Below the pieces are notes generated by a model that was not told where the DNA came from, searched no databases, and worked only from the letters and a program-made list of their open reading frames with translations. The translations under genes and the position numbers were made by a program. Positions 59,503-64,000 of a stretch of DNA of 64,000 bases are shown piece by piece (position 1 is the first letter of the stretch; every line of letters starts with the position of its first letter). The DNA is from Phytoseiulus persimilis (Eukaryota; Arthropoda; Arachnida; Mesostigmata; Phytoseiidae), in assembly GCA_037576195.1 (NCBI GenBank), contig CM075101.1, forward strand, positions 40,610,001 through 40,674,000, given 5' to 3'.

Positions 59503-62500
59503 GTAGCTCAGTAGTTCGATGGTCGGACATGGATATTTTCTGATCGGACACCACGAAAGGAAGTGAAGGATTGATTCTTCTCCTCATCATCGTCGTGGCA
59601 GACAGGACCCATTTCCGGCTGTGGGGCTTCTCGTCTGCTCGGAGGCACTCTTTGACCGATCGTCAGATGGGTTGGTGACTCCCCCGGAATATGAAGGAGC
59701 ACTATCTGTCCGTCAGTACGCACGCCCGCGCACATGTTTCTGAAAAATTACACTAGCCTCGTCGATGATCCTCGGGGCCGGGGAGTATCACTTAGTGAAT
59801 AGCAGGATTTGGGCAAGTTGGTAAAAGAAGGAAAAACTGTACCGCCGATTGGTTCTGCGCACCGACTCACACGGTGGAACCGGCCAATCTAAGATGGATT
59901 CAGAGCCGCGACTCGAGAAGGGTCAAGTTATCTGTGGAAGGGAAAGACGCAGTCGTGCAGGGCGCAGAACGGCCGCGAGCGAACACGACTACACAATCGC
60001 GAACTCACAGTCCCGAGCCACCCACAAAGTTTAGGTGAGACACGGGGAGCCTCGTGAAACGATTCACAGGAGGCGTCAGGCGCTGGAAGTCAGGGTTCGC
60101 GCGATAGAAGTCGGGCTTCACGGTCGCTGGAAATCTGAGGACTATTCATCTATACGTCGGAAAGTCTTATAGGCATGTCGGCTGACGGTGGCCGGGTTCT
60201 AGCCATGCTCTGACATGCTTTGTCTGAAAGGCTAGGAATAGTCATCTGATGACTCCACGATGATTACCTTCCCCTTTTCCAACACGGTGAATCACTGCGC
60301 GTCACTTCCTCGGGGCTAGACGAGAGCGATGATTCAGCTCTGAGGCCTACGATGAGCAAAGGATCTCCTCTCGCAAGCGTCATCAAGGGCACAGACTAGA
60401 GCATTGTCAGCGAACTCAGTTGAGTGCGTTTCCGCTTCATTTGTGTTATCAACTTGAGCTCAATTTTTTCCCGCAGGGGATTCCTCCGGATTCCATTTCC
60501 GGGTGGGAACGACGCACGGTGATCATCAGATCTCACGAGACCATCAAACGCCGTCATCCGCACTCGAAGCCGCGTTCAAACAAAGACTCGGACGCACAAG
60601 ACCGTAATTTTGAATGTCCCATGCCCTGGCTCATCAAATGAGTAAGGTCCTCGACGCAACAGAGAGAAGAGCCCGACGCATCTTCGGATAATATTCACAG
60701 CTTTCTGAGACGAGCCCCTGGTAGTGTAAGGGAGCTCAGCTTGCATAAGCAAATAACACTGACCGAACGTTTCGGACTTTCGCGCTGCGATACTCTGTAC
60801 TGATGGTCGAAGCGAAGCCGGGTGAGTGATCTCAGCCATCGCGAGATTACATCTACGCGGGTCAGCGTGCGTGTTAGGTGGTGAACCAACTGCATAGTGC
60901 CGAGCTTCTTGTTCCGAGTGGACTTTACCACCGTGACCGCTCGCTCTCCTGATTGGGTTCACCATCGATTCATCGGGCGATCGCACTCTACCAGATGAAA
61001 TGAATGCAGCTTCACTCTTGTGTGATCGAGTACACTACTCGAGGACTTGCGACAGATGCGTCGAGAACTCCAAGATGACCAATATGGTTCGTCCCGGTAT
61101 TCTCCACTCACGAAGCATGAATTCAAAATCTTGTCTGGAAAACTAGACTCATGCTTCCATGGGATCCTGACGAATTGCTCCAATCTGAAGCGGGAGGGGG
61201 AACGGGGGAGGTAATACGGTTCATAAGGGTCTCAAGTGTTGGAGTGAAGACGGTAGGCTCCTTGAAGTCAATTCAGTCATGAGGGTGAAGCCCAAAAGCG
61301 CTCGCCAGGAAACCAATCTCCGTGCAAGCTTTTTGCCCGAAAACCGCACACCGGAAAATCAGTCGCCGAATGCATGCTCCGTCCGGAACCGCTCGTGCGG
61401 ATGAGTGTTCTTCGTTCTCATGGTACTCCGACCCATAAATTGAATCTGATGACATCGCAGCGTCCTAGCTTCGATCACGCTTCACCTGACCCGGACTGAG
61501 CTAATTCAATGTCATGCGCCAAGTACGAGATAGCCGCTTTGGAGCAAAGGGACTTCTTGCTGCCCTTTGTCGGGGGGTGACCCATTAACTTGAAGGTCGT
61601 GTGCCAGTTACCCGAATCCAAATTACTCTCTCTCACGGCTGAATCCTCATGCGTTGAAGCTCCTTAAGTGGCGATTCGCGCGTCGATAGAGCTTCGGGAG
61701 TTCAACTCGACCAATGCTACCTTTCCCTCGAGAATGACGTCACCCAAGAGTTCCAGTCTCATATCTCGCTTGAAGTTTCCAATATTTCCACTGAGAATCC
61801 GAAAGTAGTACTTCACAGTAAGGTATCGTTCTCAATATTAGAGGCTCATATCTTCATTTGTCCCTGTGGATGAAAAGGATGTATAAAATGATGAATGCAG
61901 TAGCGTACCCAGCATGAGGCTTTATATGCTGGAGCCTCTCGACTTTGGAATTCCATTACGGTTTGTTCTATCCATGAACTTTTCTGTTGTTTTCAAGAGC
62001 ACCCGATACGCGACTCCGTAGCCATTATCTTGAGAGAAAACGTGAGTGATCCCTGGGACGTTAGTTCCGTGCGCGGAGACGGCTCATTCAGAGCTCAGAA
62101 TCTGGATCATCATTTCCGAAATTCGGAGGCCTCGTTTTTCGCGCAGAGCAGCCGTGTCTGCTCCCTTTTCTAGAGAATTAAGCCACCGCTGTGATTCAAG
62201 CAGACTTTCGCGCAACCTGCGTGTCCGCGATTCAAATCTTCGAACTATCCAAATTTCGTTATCTTGAGGTGTACCATGACGAGAGCGAATGGAATCAAAA
62301 GATGCCGCTTGACTGCCTTGAAGATGGAAGATATGCCTAGCACAGGTACACTGAAGTTTTAGATGGACTTCTCAAGCATGTGCTCGATGTCTACGGTCAT
62401 ATTTGCTATAGAAAGCCGAGTCGATCTGTGCGGAGGAAGATCTCAGCATTTATGAAATCGTCCTCCCCATGGTTTTGCCCTTTTAAATGTTGTGTCCCAT

Positions 62501-62776
62501 CTCTGTCGGTATTCAAACTCTTGGTATCGACGGTAAGACCGGGTCTCACAGTTTATCGGACTGGGACAGAAGTCATGGTGTTTCCCGGGAGAGAAGAGGA
62601 AACCCCGAATCCGATCACGGCTGATTTCCAACCAAATCCAGTATGCAAACGAGTGTTTCAGATATCTCCTGCGAACGGAAGAGGTCTTTAACCAGCTCGT
62701 GCTGCTTTTGAAAATTGCTCTTGTGATTCCAGTGTCAAGTGCTCCATGTGGGAGGAACTTCAGCGGAGAATTCTAT
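59503..62776. other. Unassigned stretch
   Basis: The longest frame is minus 60576-60986 (136 codons) with no motif. A loose direct repeat of GCTGGAARTC occurs at about 60077-60135. A plus frame at 62380-62691 is moderately balanced. No gene is called. Confidence 0.3.
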
Positions 62777-62789
62777 CCCCCCCCCCCCC
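62777..62789. repeat. C13 homopolymer
   Basis: Thirteen consecutive C on the plus strand, followed by a CT-rich stretch. Confidence 0.95.
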
Positions 62790-63673
62790 TCCTCTCCCCA
62801 GCGGCAGCGGCAAGCCTCGTTAAGAAGAAGCTGGCTACGTTATTGCATGGATGACCTGAGTCCCTAGCTCTGATCATCGTCATCATTGAGTGTAAGAAAA
62901 ATATGTGATTCAACGTCTCACGAGTAAGCTCAGCTTGCCCGCTGAATCGCACTTACATGGAGATATGAGTCGAGGGGTCGCTCATAGATTTGGATGCAGA
63001 ATTTCCACGGACGCAATGGATTGGTGAAAGCTTCAGCAAATGCGAAGTATTTGTCATGAGCTCTTCGTCAGGGTTAGGGCACCTGATTTTCAACACGTAG
63101 GCCAGTTGTATGCTCCCTTCAACGCTGACGTCACTGTGGTATCCCTAGGTACGTTGTTTGACGAGTGTGAGGCGATCCCGTGACAACTTCAGTTGTAAAG
63201 AAATCCGGAAAGCTCCTCGTGCTCATGATTCTTTGCAATATCCGCCGCTCAATGGCGCGGAATGCCGCGACAGGGGAGCAGGAGGAGGGAAGCTGCTCAG
63301 TCATCTCCTTTCTGATTGTTGAACTGTGGTGGAATGGATACGTGTCTCATGGGAGTATCAAGGTCGGAATCCTCGAACGAGCTCGGAACGGATTGCACTG
63401 TCAGTGCGAGGAAAGTCCATGCATGTTGTCAGCGAAATCTTGAAATGCCGCAAATTGCTCGAATAATACCTCGTGAATATGAATGCAACCAGTGAGACTG
63501 GAAGATTTATCTTCTCTCGATTGCATGGCAGCCTGGAGCAGTGATGCAGCTGATGACACTGCGTATTCGAATCAGGGGTAATGAAGCTCATATTGACAGC
63601 GAGGTTCGCGCTGTCTCGAAGACCGCGTCGCAGGCATGAAAACGCGATAACCTACGTCGAAGCAAATGGTTGA
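62790..63673. other. Unassigned stretch
   Basis: A plus frame at 63180-63443 (87 codons, GTG at its first base, ATG further in) is fairly balanced and lies upstream of the open frame at the right edge. No splice pair joining them could be fixed. Confidence 0.3.
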
Positions 63674-64000
63674 ACTGATTCATCCATCATCCTTGCACTC
63701 AATTCAACGTGGGTTGAGGTCGAGCTTCAGGATTTTGTTCCCAATTTTTCGTTGTCCTCCAACTTATCCTCATCTTCAATCGAACAACGAGAATCGACGA
63801 AAGCGATGCCATCTCTGTCTATCCGAACCAACCTGAAACTGTTCGACATGAACATTGAACCCACGGTGGCTTCTCCCAGGCGTGGAAGTGACCTGATACC
63901 AGCCAGCCCAGAGACTCTGTCCAGGATCGAAGCGGCAAACCCCGGAACTGTCAAGTGGCCCTACTGTGGTGGAAGGAATCGAGTGGCTTTTCTACTATCT
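63674..64000 (+). CDS. Open frame running off the right edge, possible exon
   Basis: After a TGA at 63671-63673 this plus frame is open for 109 codons to the end of the window with no stop. From about 63731 its composition is markedly protein-like (Asn, Asp, Glu, Pro and Leu well represented). A possible acceptor, GAGCTTCAG|G, ends at 63730 and keeps the frame. The first in-frame ATG is at 63806. No domain is recognised in the visible part; the last residues include a WPYCGG segment. The opposite strand holds an equally balanced frame (63954 to 63727, with no ATG at its start and a possible acceptor just upstream). Only one of the two can be real, and both may be chance. Continuation to the right is needed to judge it. 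Confidence 0.25.

Overview
This window looks like intergenic, repeat-bearing DNA from an animal nuclear genome, probably an invertebrate and perhaps an arthropod such as a mite. That placement is an inference. The base composition is close to balanced. CpG is not visibly depleted, and TCGA-type tetramers are very common. There are no operons, no densely packed long reading frames, no rRNA, no CRISPR array and no tRNA that I can support. The only protein family I recognise is a decayed Tc1/mariner-superfamily transposase.

Layout. 0-13 kb: unassigned sequence with a CT microsatellite (639-670), a 208-bp inverted repeat (2166-2373) and C homopolymers (4494, 5790). 13.8 kb: a compact 98-bp MITE flanked by TA. 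14.9-18.7 kb: two unrecognised frames that look more protein-like than average. 20.2 kb: an 18-bp perfect palindrome. 21.2-21.5 kb: a 262-bp foldback element; an arm of the same family recurs at 52.0 kb. 23.0-23.5 kb: two short tandem-repeat tails of the kind seen at non-LTR retrotransposon 3' ends. 24-38 kb: little that can be assigned. 38.9-39.6 kb: an old tandem duplication of a roughly 290-bp unit. 41.7-46.8 kb: a transposon cluster. 58.7-59.5 kb: another transposon copy. The window ends inside an open frame.

The main find is a non-autonomous DNA transposon family with long, imperfect terminal inverted repeats. Its termini read close to CAGGGTGGCATTTTTCAG and sit next to TA dinucleotides. 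It is present as two roughly 770-850 bp copies (45921-46768 and 58727-59500) and one half-copy (41762 to about 42125). A Tc3-like transposase pseudogene lies between the half-copy and the first full copy, but its own ends do not show the same terminus, so a source-passenger relationship is not demonstrated.

I could not establish any intact host gene. The number of long open frames is roughly what chance predicts, and several regions look equally coding on both strands. The candidate frames listed are given low confidence and no function.
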